Part shown: positions 6,953-15,767 of the stretch, piece by piece
Numbering within the stretch: position 1 is the stretch's first letter
Layout: every line of letters begins with the position of its first letter
DNA from: Desulfobacteraceae bacterium
GTDB taxonomy: Bacteria > Desulfobacterota > Desulfobacteria > Desulfobacterales > Desulfosarcinaceae
DNA length: 48,117 nt
Assembly: GCA_003599575.1 (NCBI GenBank)
Contig: QZKV01000006.1
Location: 1-48,117, forward strand
Direction: 5' to 3'
Made by a program: the position numbers and the translations under genes
The notes under the pieces: generated by a model
Told to the model about the DNA's origin: nothing
What the model saw: the letters and a program-made list of their open reading frames with translations, nothing else
Database searches by the model: none

Positions 6953-9844
6953 TTATTGCGTGTTCTTCTCCGGAAGGATGATGATGTTGGCCGCTTTCTC
7001 GTTTTGCAGATATTTCTTGGCCAGCGCATTCATTTCGTCCACAGTAATGGCCGCATAGTCACTTTCGATGGTGCGTGCCCACGCCAATTGTTCGGGATGG
7101 CGGCTTGCGCCCGTCATGACGCTGTTGAGCCAGTAGCGATTGGATTGTCTTAGATCCTTGACTTGGGCCAGGGTCGGGTCCAAGGCCCTGCGCAGCTCAT
7201 CCGGACTGATTCCCTGATCGGCCATCCGGGCCGCGATCGTCCTCACCTCATTGGCAATAAGATCGGCCTGGGCGGGATCGACGAGAAAAAAGGATTGAAG
7301 CAGACCGTAGCCAGGGTAAGCGCGATAGGCACGATGATAAGCAAACGGCGAGTATACTGCGCCCAGGGTTTCCCGTATGTGCTCCCGCAACCGTTCTGAA
7401 AAAAGCTCGGCTAGGACATTTAATCGGCGCGTCCGCCGGATCTCCCAGAAATCATCGGTGGGGTAGGCTGTCGCAACCAATCCTTTTTCGATGACCGATT
7501 CGGAAGAAAATTGAGCGGACTTTCCGACCGGAAATTCCGGCGCCGGCCGGGACACCGGATTTACGGACGCATTTCTTGGCCTCATGGATCCGAAATAGCG
7601 AGCGGTCATCTCGACCACCTGCTCGGGGTCGAAATCACCGGCCAAGACCAGTTCCAGCGGCCCGTTTCCGAGTTGACTGCCGAACCATTGGCGGATCTGC
7701 TCAAGCGAAAGCTTCCGCATCTGCTCCCAATCCGGCCATCCGAAACGGCTGTCACCGCCGGCCAGAAAGTTTTCGCCCCGAAGCTGCATGAGACCTTCCA
7801 CGCTGTGATTAAACGAGAGATACTTCTGCTCCAGTCGCTTCTTCGCATTAACAAGCGCCTCGGGGCGCAGGCCGGGATCTTCAACGAAGGCGTAAAGCAG
7901 CTGGAACAGCAGGGCCAGTTCCGAATTGGCCGCCTTTCCGCTGACCACGAACATGTCTTCACGGACCTCGAAGGTAATTCCAGCCAGCCGCCCGGCCAGC
8001 GTATTCTCCAATTCAAGGCGGTCCAAGGCACCGAAGCCCGATTCATTGATCACCATCTCCGCCAGTTGCGCCAATCCCGGCTGATCGACAGGCTCGGAAG
8101 ATTTCCCCTGCCCGAATGAGAGCGCGGCCAGCACTTCATTGTCCTTGAACGTGGTACGTTTGAAAATCAAACCCACGCCGTTTTCGAATTGCACCTGATC
8201 AATGCCCAAATCGTCCAGCGATGTTCTCTCACGGACCGGCCCCCCGGAGGCGGGAATCGGAAGATATGGAAATTCGGCGGTCTCCTGGTCTGCTTCAGAT
8301 TGAACGGCCACGGCATTGCTCTTATTATACGCGGATAGAATTTGATCCGTGGGGCTTGCTTTCTTGGCATTCAAATCAGCATTGCCCGTGACCATTACCA
8401 AACGGTGTTCTGCGGACCATGTTTCGGCAAATGCCCGGTTGACTTGCTCCAAGGTAACCGATTCAAGCATGGGTGCGAGCAGCGCCATGCGCTGTTGAGC
8501 GGATTGATATACCCGCCACTGATTCAGGCTGGACATGATGTTTTGGGCGTGATCCTTGCTGTCGCGGGTGTTCATTTCATTTACTTCGCGTTGCAGCTGA
8601 GCGAAATAAAAACGCTTGGCCCGCTGCAATTCGGAAGGCGTGAATCCGTGCATGAGCGCTTTGCGCAATTCCTGTTCGATGCCGGTCAAGGCATCGGCCC
8701 ATTTTTCAGGCCGGCAATCGGCTGTAATTTCCGAATAGCGGATTTGTTGAAGATAGTCGCCCGATCCAACGGCGGAGGATATGAAGACACTTTCCTTTCG
8801 CTGTACGATTTTATCCAGGCGTTTTTGCATCATCCAATCGGCAAGCTCCTGCAGCAGGACCTTGCGCCGATAAGCCGTAGTATCCGCGGGCAAGGGACGC
8901 TGACGGACGGTATTGATATGGACGGAAGTGGCACCGCTCTCTTTTTCAAGATGATAGAATGCCTGGACGCCTTTATGCACAAACCTGCCGAATTCAGGAA
9001 GCCTTCTTGCTTCGGCCCGCGGTTGCATTGCCCCGAATCGCTGCTCGATCAATTGCTTTGCCGTTTTCTTATCAAATTGGCCCACCATGACGAGAATCAT
9101 GCGTTCGGGCCGGTACCAGGCATCATAAAAATCTTTGAGCAACCGTGCGTCAAAAGCTTTTATAGATACTTCCTTTCCTATGGGGAACCGGCGGGCCGGC
9201 AAACTGTCCGGCAATTCGAATTGAAAAGTGGCCAGCAACGTCCTGAATTGGGCTGAATCGCGCGAACGCTTCTCGGCCAGGACAACCCCTTTTTCCTTTT
9301 GTACTTGTTCCGGCAGCAGGAGTGCACCCTGCGCAAATTCATTCAAGACCTGCAATCCCTCGGAAATGCTTTGGGCATCTCCTTTGGGCAGCAAAATGTC
9401 GTAGACCGTCTGACCGAAACCCGTATGGGCGTTCGCGTCCGGGCCGAACTGCATGCCGATGCGCTGAAAGTATTTAACCAGTTCGCCCGGGGGGAAGTGA
9501 GTCGTTCCATCAAACAGCATATGTTCCAGAAAGTGAGCAATCCCCTCTTCACCATCCGATTCGGACAATGAGCCCGACTGGATATAAAGGTGCATACTGA
9601 CGCGGTCTCGGGGGGTTTGGTTCTCTTTAAGTATGTAGCGCATGCCGTTGGGCAATCGTCCGAAGTCGGTCGAGGGGTCCGGTGGCAGATCGCTGATGTC
9701 ATGCGGCCAGTGGTCTTTCAATTCCAGCGCCTGGGCTGCACCTATGCCCTCATCAGGTGTGGCGAAACGTGCGCATCCGCTCAATAAAAAAAGCCCGATC
9801 ACAAGACCGGCCAGTTGCAACCATTTTTTTTTGTCCAAGAACAC
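6953..9844 (-). CDS. M16 family zinc metalloprotease, predicted lipoprotein
   Basis: The start is a GTG at 9844 preceded by GAGGTG. The 963-residue product begins with a lipoprotein signal (LLSGC, lipidated Cys24). The inverted zinc motif HxxEH is HFLEH at residues 104-108, and the downstream glutamate is in the VVLAEKRSR segment, so the N-terminal M16 domain should be active. A second M16-like half (about 540-960) lacks the HxxEH motif, the usual arrangement in two-domain M16 enzymes such as PqqL. It probably degrades small peptides or misfolded fragments in the periplasm. It stands alone, with over 200 bases on either side. Substrate unknown. Confidence 0.9.
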   Translation of the reverse strand: MFLDKKKWLQLAGLVIGLFLLSGCARFATPDEGIGAAQALELKDHWPHDISDLPPDPSTDFGRLPNGMRYILKENQTPRDRVSMHLYIQSGSLSESDGEEGIAHFLEHMLFDGTTHFPPGELVKYFQRIGMQFGPDANAHTGFGQTVYDILLPKGDAQSISEGLQVLNEFAQGALLLPEQVQKEKGVVLAEKRSRDSAQFRTLLATFQFELPDSLPARRFPIGKEVSIKAFDARLLKDFYDAWYRPERMILVMVGQFDKKTAKQLIEQRFGAMQPRAEARRLPEFGRFVHKGVQAFYHLEKESGATSVHINTVRQRPLPADTTAYRRKVLLQELADWMMQKRLDKIVQRKESVFISSAVGSGDYLQQIRYSEITADCRPEKWADALTGIEQELRKALMHGFTPSELQRAKRFYFAQLQREVNEMNTRDSKDHAQNIMSSLNQWRVYQSAQQRMALLAPMLESVTLEQVNRAFAETWSAEHRLVMVTGNADLNAKKASPTDQILSAYNKSNAVAVQSEADQETAEFPYLPIPASGGPVRERTSLDDLGIDQVQFENGVGLIFKRTTFKDNEVLAALSFGQGKSSEPVDQPGLAQLAEMVINESGFGALDRLELENTLAGRLAGITFEVREDMFVVSGKAANSELALLFQLLYAFVEDPGLRPEALVNAKKRLEQKYLSFNHSVEGLMQLRGENFLAGGDSRFGWPDWEQMRKLSLEQIRQWFGSQLGNGPLELVLAGDFDPEQVVEMTARYFGSMRPRNASVNPVSRPAPEFPVGKSAQFSSESVIEKGLVATAYPTDDFWEIRRTRRLNVLAELFSERLREHIRETLGAVYSPFAYHRAYRAYPGYGLLQSFFLVDPAQADLIANEVRTIAARMADQGISPDELRRALDPTLAQVKDLRQSNRYWLNSVMTGASRHPEQLAWARTIESDYAAITVDEMNALAKKYLQNEKAANIIILPEKNTQ

Positions 9845-10239
9845 TTTTCACCTCTACCTGGCAACAGCGCCGTCAAGTCCGCCGGATTTCCCGTCTCATA
9901 CTGCTGCGACGTTTCCTTTGCCACAGAGGCTTAAGACCGGGACCGGCGGTATTGGTCTTACACTTCACCAGAATCCAGTCCGCCGGAAGGCGGACGCATC
10001 CAAGGAAGTAAGATCCTTTACCAGCACATGAAATTAAGAATGGAAATACCCTTGGCAAGCAAATGAAAAAGAGCGACAAGTCAAGCGACGCTGGTTCCAA
10101 TTGATGAGCTCAAGTTCGCCGGCGAGACCGATACCGCCTCAGGAGACTTGCCGGTTGTACTTTGAAGATTCACGAACAATGGCCTGCAATCCAAAGTCGC
10201 CTTTTAGGTTTAAACTGTGCCCAAGCGAAGGCATTCAAT

Positions 10240-10262
10240 CCGCTTCAGTTTGACTGAAGCGG
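10240..10262. repeat. Perfect 10-bp inverted repeat (CCGCTTCAGT / ACTGAAGCGG)
   Basis: The arms at 10240-10249 and 10253-10262 pair perfectly around TTG. No T-run follows on either strand, so a simple intrinsic terminator is unlikely. It could be a protein-binding site or an RNA stem downstream of the H1-like gene. Confidence 0.6.
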
Positions 10263-10286
10263 ACGAACCTTCAAAGCGAAAACGGA

Positions 10287-10319
10287 AAATCCTTGCCGCA
10301 TCCAGTACGACAAGGATTT
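10287..10319 (-). terminator. Probable terminator of the H1-like gene
   Basis: AAATCCTTG (10287-10295) pairs with CAAGGATTT (10311-10319) around a 15-base loop. In the minus-strand sense the stem is followed by TTTTCCGTTTT, a broken U-tract, about 30 bases after the stop of the gene ending at 10348. Confidence 0.55.
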
Positions 10320-10347
10320 CCCGCACGCACGAAGAAGCGAATTTAAA

Positions 10348-10725
10348 TTAAGCCTTGACGTAAACGCCACGGCTGACGGTTTTGATCTGACCCTTTTTGC
10401 TTAATTTGTAAAGCGCATTGCTGAGCTGCCGGGACTCAAGTCCGGTTTTTTCCTTCAGATTGGCGATGTTTGCCCCTGAGCGGCTTTTGGCGATCACATC
10501 CAGCACGTTGTCCAGAACGGTGCCTGCTGCCTCACTGGCTGCGGGTGCCTTCGGAGCGGGGGCTTTTTTTGCGGCTTTCTTCGGTTTTGCTGCGGTTTTC
10601 CTCTTTGCTGTCGCCGGGGCCTTGCCTTTATCGCCGTCCAGCTGAGCATTCAGCTTCTCGAGTTTGCTCGCCAACGACTCCAAGTTTTTGGCAATGGCTT
10701 TGATTTGGGTCTGCACTTTTGTCAT
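10348..10725 (-). CDS. Small basic histone-H1-like protein with C-terminal winged helix
   Basis: The 125-residue protein has three parts. Residues 1-30 form a short amphipathic, coiled-coil-like helix. Residues 32-65 are a Lys/Ala/Pro-rich linker (KKAAKKAPAPKAP) like the tails of bacterial H1-like nucleoid proteins. Residues 68-125 resemble a winged helix-turn-helix: a helix, NIANLKEKTGLESRQLSNAL as the HTH, then a two-strand wing near IKTVSRGVYVK. I infer a DNA-binding nucleoid-associated protein. A strong TAAGGAGGTAG ribosome site precedes the ATG, suggesting high expression. It stands alone. I do not recognise a named family, and the target DNA is unknown. Confidence 0.8.
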   Translation of the reverse strand: MTKVQTQIKAIAKNLESLASKLEKLNAQLDGDKGKAPATAKRKTAAKPKKAAKKAPAPKAPAASEAAGTVLDNVLDVIAKSRSGANIANLKEKTGLESRQLSNALYKLSKKGQIKTVSRGVYVKA

Positions 10726-10784
10726 ATTACTACCTCCTTAATGTTTTAATTTCCTTACGAAAACAGCCATTTTTATACAGCCCT

Positions 10785-10811
10785 AATATATGCTTCGAAA
10801 ATTGTCAACAA
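10785..10811 (-). promoter_or_regulatory. Candidate promoter of the H1-like gene
   Basis: On the minus strand TTGTTG (10811-10806) lies 15 bases before TATATT (10790-10785). A perfect TTGACA overlaps it (10808-10803) but sits only 12 bases from TATATT, so the exact -35 is uncertain. Confidence 0.4.
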
Positions 10812-11340
10812 CTTCTTACAAAAAAAAGTAGCATCTCTTTTATCTTTGTTCGATCCGGCGGCCCCAAATCTTCGTCATACCGCGACAGTTCTACATCTAG
10901 AAGAAAAAAAGAAAAAAGCACTTCCAAAGGTTAAAGGGGCCTCTTTTCGCATCAAACAGAGTAATTTATCCATTGCAGGAGCTAAGGGACCGTATTTAGA
11001 GGCTCTCCGGCCGGAATCTTGCCCCTGCTTTTGGAAATCCTGCGCAGGGCTCTTACTTAAAATCCAATCTGCTACCAAATGCATCGTTGAAAGTACCACT
11101 TCGTGGCAAGTGCCGCCGTGGGCAGTTATGCTTGTTGCATGCACAATTGGCTTCGCCTCGAACAAAGCCGATCCGCAGGTGTGCCGAACGATTCAATCTG
11201 TAAATCAAGCACCAATCCCATTTAAATCCTTCGAATTGCTGCTTGCGGCCACTGCCCTTGACAAACAGGGCGAAAGGCCATAGGTCTGAACACGATCGTT
11301 TTGATCACACATAATGGAATCTATACCGGCGGGAGTTGAT
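10812..11340. other. Gap upstream of the UvrD-like helicase gene
   Basis: About 530 bases separate the candidate promoter of the H1-like gene from the helicase start. An open frame at 10846-11283 on the plus strand has no ribosome site and an unnatural composition (Lys-rich start, scattered Cys and Trp), so I do not call it a gene. It could be decayed coding sequence or a long leader. Confidence 0.35.
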
Positions 11341-13335
11341 ATGCCGTTTTCCTCCAAACCCAAAAACTTCACCGAACATCAAGCGCCGCCTGGGTACGCA
11401 AAAAGCCCGCGCATCGACTATGCAGAAGTGCTTAACCCGGCCCAGTTGGAAGCAGTTGCCTTTGACAAGGGGCCTTTGCTCGTAATCGCCGGTGCCGGAA
11501 GCGGCAAGACCCGTACGTTAACTCACCGGGTGGCCAGATTGGTCGAAAGCGGCGTTTCTCCCAAAGCGGTTCTATTGTTGTCCTTCACACGCAAGGCCTC
11601 CCAGGAGATGCTCAAACGCGCCTCGCAGCTTTTGGATCGACGTTGTCAAGAGGTATCCGGCGGCACTTTTCATTCTTTTGCCAGCAGTGTGCTCCATCGC
11701 TATGCCGGCGCTATTGGTTTCGGCCAGGGGTTCTCAATTATCGACCGCAGCGACTCTGAAGATCTTATCGCCATGATCCGCAAAGAATTGAGCTCAAATG
11801 AAGAAAATCGCCATTTGCCGCGCAAGTCGACGCTTGCCTCCCTTTTCAGCCGCTCGATCAACAAAGCCCTCAGTCTTGAGGAGGTCATCTATGAAGAGTA
11901 CCCCCATTTCAGCTCCCAGCGCGATCTCATCGCAAAGATATGGATGACTTACGGCCAGCGCAAGCGCGAGCACCATTTCCTGGATTATGATGATCTGCTG
12001 GTTTATCTGCAGAGCTTGCTTTCGGAGCATGAAGATATACGAGAGCGTCTGTCCGGGACCTACGATTATATAATGGTAGATGAGTACCAGGACACCAATC
12101 TGATTCAGGCCCAAATCATATCGTTGCTGGCCGGCCAACGGCGCAATGTCATGGTGGTGGGAGATGATGCACAAAGCATTTACGCTTTCCGGGGCGCCAA
12201 TTACAAAAACATCATCAACTTCCCGGAGCAATTCCCCGGTACCCGCGTCATCAAGCTCGAAGAAAACTATCGCAGTTTGCAGCCCATCCTTGATTTTTCC
12301 AACGCTTTGATTGCACCTGCCGCCGATAAGTATTCCAAATGCCTTTTTACCCGGCAAGGCGGAGGACAATTGCCGGTACTCGTTGCAGCTTCAGGTGAAA
12401 ACGCCCAATCACGTTACGTGGTCAGAGAAATCGCACGCTTGAAAAGCCAGGGAGTGCTCCTGGATAAGATCGCGGTGCTGTTCAGAGCCAGTTTCCATTC
12501 CTTCGATCTGGAACTGGAACTGAGCCGCGCGTCGATTCCCTTTATGAAATTCGGGGGCTTCAAATTCACCGAGTCGGCGCACATCAAGGATGTCATTGCG
12601 CACTTGCGCATATTTGCAGCGCCGCGCGATCGACTCAGCTGGCAGCGCGTTTTGCTGCTGGTGGAGAAAATCGGTCCCCGCACGGCCCAACGCATCTACG
12701 AAGCTGTTGCCGCCGAGGGCTGCGGCGCTCCTGGATTGCTGAAGGCCAAACTGAACACCGGGACCCAATCGTCCCTTAAGGGGCTCAGGGAATTGATCGC
12801 GGCCATCGGCGATGCACCACACTCACTGGTCCGTTGGGGTGAAATGGTGTTGAAGCATTACCTGCCCGCGCTGAAGGCACGCCATGACGATTACCCGCGC
12901 CGGGTACGCGATATCGAGCAGCTGCTCACCATTATGGAGCGGTATGATCGTCTGGAAGATTTTTTAACCGATATGGCCCTGGAGCCACCCAGCACCAGCA
13001 TTGAAGATCGATTGGCTGTTGAGGCCCAGACGGCCGGCCGGCTGACGCTTTCCACAATCCACTCCGCAAAGGGATTGGAATGGGATTCGGTGTTTATCAT
13101 TTGGGCGCTGGACGGCCGATTTCCTTCTGTCCACGCGCTCAACCGGCCGGATGCACTCGAAGAAGAGCGCCGTCTCATGTATGTGGCCGCCACTCGGGCA
13201 CAGCGGGTCCTGCATATCACCTATCCGGTCGAAGTTTACGACCGTACAACGCAATCGGTGCTCTACGAACCTTCCCGATTTTTGGAGGCGGTACCGGAAG
13301 ATATCCTGGAAAGACGATTTTATTCCGGAAGATGA
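11341..13335 (+). CDS. UvrD/Rep-family superfamily 1A DNA helicase
   Basis: ATG 11341 is preferred over the in-frame ATG at 11314 because GGGAG lies six bases upstream of it. The 664-residue product carries the SF1A helicase motifs: Walker A AGAGSGKT (about 50-57), Walker B VDEYQDT (about 246-252), GDDAQSIYAFRGA (274-286), EENYRS, the STIHSAKGLEW segment and a C-terminal VAATRAQ motif. These enzymes unwind DNA 3'-to-5' in repair, restart and removal of bound proteins. It is slightly shorter than E. coli UvrD (720) and lacks a long C-terminal tail. It is a single gene, so I leave the symbol blank: UvrD, PcrA and Rep cannot be separated by eye. Confidence 0.9.
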   Translation: MPFSSKPKNFTEHQAPPGYAKSPRIDYAEVLNPAQLEAVAFDKGPLLVIAGAGSGKTRTLTHRVARLVESGVSPKAVLLLSFTRKASQEMLKRASQLLDRRCQEVSGGTFHSFASSVLHRYAGAIGFGQGFSIIDRSDSEDLIAMIRKELSSNEENRHLPRKSTLASLFSRSINKALSLEEVIYEEYPHFSSQRDLIAKIWMTYGQRKREHHFLDYDDLLVYLQSLLSEHEDIRERLSGTYDYIMVDEYQDTNLIQAQIISLLAGQRRNVMVVGDDAQSIYAFRGANYKNIINFPEQFPGTRVIKLEENYRSLQPILDFSNALIAPAADKYSKCLFTRQGGGQLPVLVAASGENAQSRYVVREIARLKSQGVLLDKIAVLFRASFHSFDLELELSRASIPFMKFGGFKFTESAHIKDVIAHLRIFAAPRDRLSWQRVLLLVEKIGPRTAQRIYEAVAAEGCGAPGLLKAKLNTGTQSSLKGLRELIAAIGDAPHSLVRWGEMVLKHYLPALKARHDDYPRRVRDIEQLLTIMERYDRLEDFLTDMALEPPSTSIEDRLAVEAQTAGRLTLSTIHSAKGLEWDSVFIIWALDGRFPSVHALNRPDALEEERRLMYVAATRAQRVLHITYPVEVYDRTTQSVLYEPSRFLEAVPEDILERRFYSGR

Positions 13336-13542
13336 TCGATTTTTCGTCGATTCGTCAGTGTTGATCCCCTGCGGCGATTCTTCAGAAAGGGCGCCCATCA
13401 TCGCATTCACCAATGGGGCGAATCAACGACGCGAAACAGTCTTGTCTTAGACGCAGCAGGGTGCTATCACCCCCCTAACCTGGTGCACACGGCCCTACCC
13501 GTTCGTTCAACGCACGTCTGACAGGAGCAGCAGCCCTTAAAG

Positions 13543-14769
13543 ATGTCCAGCGAATATCTCATTCTGATCGCCGGCTATATCTTCGGTTTCTACATGGCTT
13601 GGAATATCGGCGCAAATGATGTCGCCAATTCCATGGCCTCTGCCGTGGGCGCCAAGGCCATCACCATTCGCCAAGCCATTTTCATTGCGGCCATTCTCAA
13701 TGTTCTGGGGGCAACTCTGATCGGGTCCCATGTGACCGATACGATTCGCAATGGAATTGTCTCCACCGAAGTTCTAAACGATCCCCGGATGGTCTTGCTG
13801 GGAGCTTTATCAGCGCTTTTGGCCGCGGCATTGTGGGTCTCTTTCGCTACCTGGAAATCCCTTCCGGTATCCACGACCCATTCCATAGTCGGCGCCATGG
13901 TCGGGTTCGGCTTGATGGCGGGCGGCGTCAAAGTCGTTAATTGGATGAAGCTCGGGGCCGTGGTAATGAGCTGGATCATTTCACCGCTGTTCAGCCTGGT
14001 TATCGGCTACGTCATTTTCAAGTTGATCGTTCATCTGATCCTGTCGCGACGGCATGCTTTGGAAGCGGCTTTGCGTCTTTCGCCGTTTTTTATCGGCAGC
14101 GCCTGTTTTGTGGTGGTTCTGTCGTTTCTTTTCAAAACGCCTCTCGGCACTAAACTGGCGATAAGCGCGCCGGCGTCCCTGCTCATTGCCTTCCTTTTGT
14201 CTGCGCTGCTGGGCATTGCCGGCAGCCGGCTGATCCGGCAATTGGTGATTGGAAAAAAATTCGACAATGCCGAAGAAATATTCCGGCGCATACAAATCGG
14301 AACATCCTGTTATGTCGCCTTGGCCCAGGGCGCGAACGATGTCGCCAACGCCATCGGTCCCTTGGCAGTGATCTACTTTCTGGTGCAAACCGGGGGGGTT
14401 GGCGGGAAGGTACACGTTCCGCTTTTTCTGCTCCTTTTTGGGGGTGTCGGGATTGCCTGTGGTATCTGGATGGCCGGCGGGAGGGTCATGTCCACCTTGG
14501 GGACCAAAATCACTACCTTGACCAATACGCGCGGCTTTTCGGTGGATTTCGCCGCTGCCACAACTGTCTTGCTCGCTTCCAAGCTAGGCCTGCCGGTGTC
14601 AACGACCCATGCCGCAGTCGGCGGTGTGCTGGGAGTAGGTCTTGCGCGCGGCCTGGAAGCAGTTAATTTCCGTATCGTGTTCCAAATTATGCTATATTGG
14701 ATACTTACCGTTCCCGCGGCCGCCGGAACAAGCATGTTTTTGTTCTGGATGTTTAAACGGATCCTATAA
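13543..14769 (+). CDS. pit: Pit-family low-affinity inorganic phosphate transporter
   Basis: The 408-residue membrane protein has about ten hydrophobic segments and the two inverted Pit signature repeats: GANDVANSMASAVGAKAIT near residues 23-41 and GANDVANAIGPLAV near 263-276. Each half also has a PVSTTHSIVG / PVSTTHAAVG motif. Pit proteins move phosphate as a metal-phosphate complex, or phosphate with protons or sodium, across the cytoplasmic membrane. The DUF47/PhoU-like partner gene begins ten bases after the stop. An AGGAG sequence lies rather far (about 15 bases) upstream of the ATG. Confidence 0.93.
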   Translation: MSSEYLILIAGYIFGFYMAWNIGANDVANSMASAVGAKAITIRQAIFIAAILNVLGATLIGSHVTDTIRNGIVSTEVLNDPRMVLLGALSALLAAALWVSFATWKSLPVSTTHSIVGAMVGFGLMAGGVKVVNWMKLGAVVMSWIISPLFSLVIGYVIFKLIVHLILSRRHALEAALRLSPFFIGSACFVVVLSFLFKTPLGTKLAISAPASLLIAFLLSALLGIAGSRLIRQLVIGKKFDNAEEIFRRIQIGTSCYVALAQGANDVANAIGPLAVIYFLVQTGGVGGKVHVPLFLLLFGGVGIACGIWMAGGRVMSTLGTKITTLTNTRGFSVDFAAATTVLLASKLGLPVSTTHAAVGGVLGVGLARGLEAVNFRIVFQIMLYWILTVPAAAGTSMFLFWMFKRIL

Positions 14770-14779
14770 AGGAGGTGCC

Positions 14780-15448
14780 ATGCGCTTGCCGTTCATGTCG
14801 ATGTTTATGACTTCACCTTTCGAAGGCATCCAAGAACATGCCGAGAAGGTCAAAGAATGCGCCTGGGCCTTTCAACAAGCCATAGAGTGCCATATTTCGA
14901 AAAGATGCCAGAACTTTGAGGAGTTGCGCAATGAGGTTGTCCGGCTGGAAAGTGAAGCCGATGCCATCAAGCGTCGCATACGCGGACACCTGCCGATCGG
15001 AACGCTGATGCCGGTCAGCAAGTTCCAATTGTTCCGCTATTTACGCGAGCAGGATGGCGTCCTGGATTCCGTGGAAGATGTCTTGGACTGGATTTCCTAC
15101 CGATCCGAGGCGCAGATACCGCCTGAGGTGGAAAAAGAGTTTCTTTTGCTGGTGGATTCAGTCATTGAACCGATCGAGGAACTTAGCAAAATGGTGCGTG
15201 AGGCACGGGAGTACTTTAGAACTTACAACGAAAAACAGCGTGTTCGGGTCAAGGAGATCATACGGACCTTACGACGGCAGGAACACGAAGCCGATAAGTT
15301 GGAGCATACGATCAAAAAAAGTGCCTTCCATTTATCCATCGATGCGGTCACCGTCTTCCATACGGTCCGTCTGGCGGAAATCATCGGTTCCATAGCGGAC
15401 CACGCTGAAAATGCCGGCGACATGATGCGGGCGATGCTGGCCAGATAG
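14780..15448 (+). CDS. DUF47 (PhoU-like) Pit accessory protein
   Basis: The start is ATG 14780, preceded by AAAGGAGGTGCC, an excellent ribosome site; a longer frame starting inside pit lacks one. The 222-residue all-helical protein matches the DUF47/TIGR00153 family, with conserved acidic helices such as ESEADAIKRRI and EHEADKLEH, which in PhoU relatives bind metals. Such proteins are usually encoded beside Pit transporters and are thought to regulate them. The operon layout here is typical. Confidence 0.9.
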   Translation: MRLPFMSMFMTSPFEGIQEHAEKVKECAWAFQQAIECHISKRCQNFEELRNEVVRLESEADAIKRRIRGHLPIGTLMPVSKFQLFRYLREQDGVLDSVEDVLDWISYRSEAQIPPEVEKEFLLLVDSVIEPIEELSKMVREAREYFRTYNEKQRVRVKEIIRTLRRQEHEADKLEHTIKKSAFHLSIDAVTVFHTVRLAEIIGSIADHAENAGDMMRAMLAR

Positions 15449-15488
15449 TCACGACCAATGGCAAAGGACTGATTCAAATCCACGGCTG

Positions 15489-15719
15489 CTAAAAGAAAGC
15501 CCACTTGACATAAAAAGCCAAGAAAAGCCACAAGGCGATACAGATGATATAAGCACGCCAATTCGTTAACTGCTGGGCCATGCCATGCTGGTCGACTTTT
15601 CCCACCCGTACCTTGCATGAAGGGCAGGCCCTCGCTTCAAGTGCAATATACTCGTAACATTCAGGGCACTTTTTGCTGACGTATTTTTTTTCCTTTGTCG
15701 CCGGGTCCTGTTTGGTCAT
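15489..15719 (-). CDS. Small zinc-ribbon protein with one C-terminal membrane helix
   Basis: ATG 15719 is chosen because GGAGG lies upstream; an in-frame ATG 27 bases earlier has no such site. The 76-residue protein has a zinc ribbon of the form CPEC-x10-CPSC (CPECYEYIALEARACPSC) and a single hydrophobic helix at the C-terminus (about 53-73). It is probably a membrane-anchored zinc-ribbon protein facing the cytoplasm. The role is unknown. It is convergent with the DUF47 gene, 40 bases away, and follows ppiD by about 50 bases downstream of a separate strand switch. Confidence 0.75.
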   Translation of the reverse strand: MTKQDPATKEKKYVSKKCPECYEYIALEARACPSCKVRVGKVDQHGMAQQLTNWRAYIICIALWLFLAFYVKWAFF

Positions 15720-15767
15720 GGTTCCTCCAGATGAGAGGCGGTTCAATCCAATTGGCCGTTACCGGTT

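Larger units (their letters stand above)
9845..10347. other. Intergenic region with three hairpins
   Basis: About 500 bases with no supported gene. It holds a 7-bp hairpin closed by a GGAA tetraloop (9978-9995), a perfect 10-bp stem with a 3-base loop (10240-10262) and a terminator-like stem (10287-10319). Short in-frame stretches here have no ribosome site or family resemblance. Confidence 0.5.
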
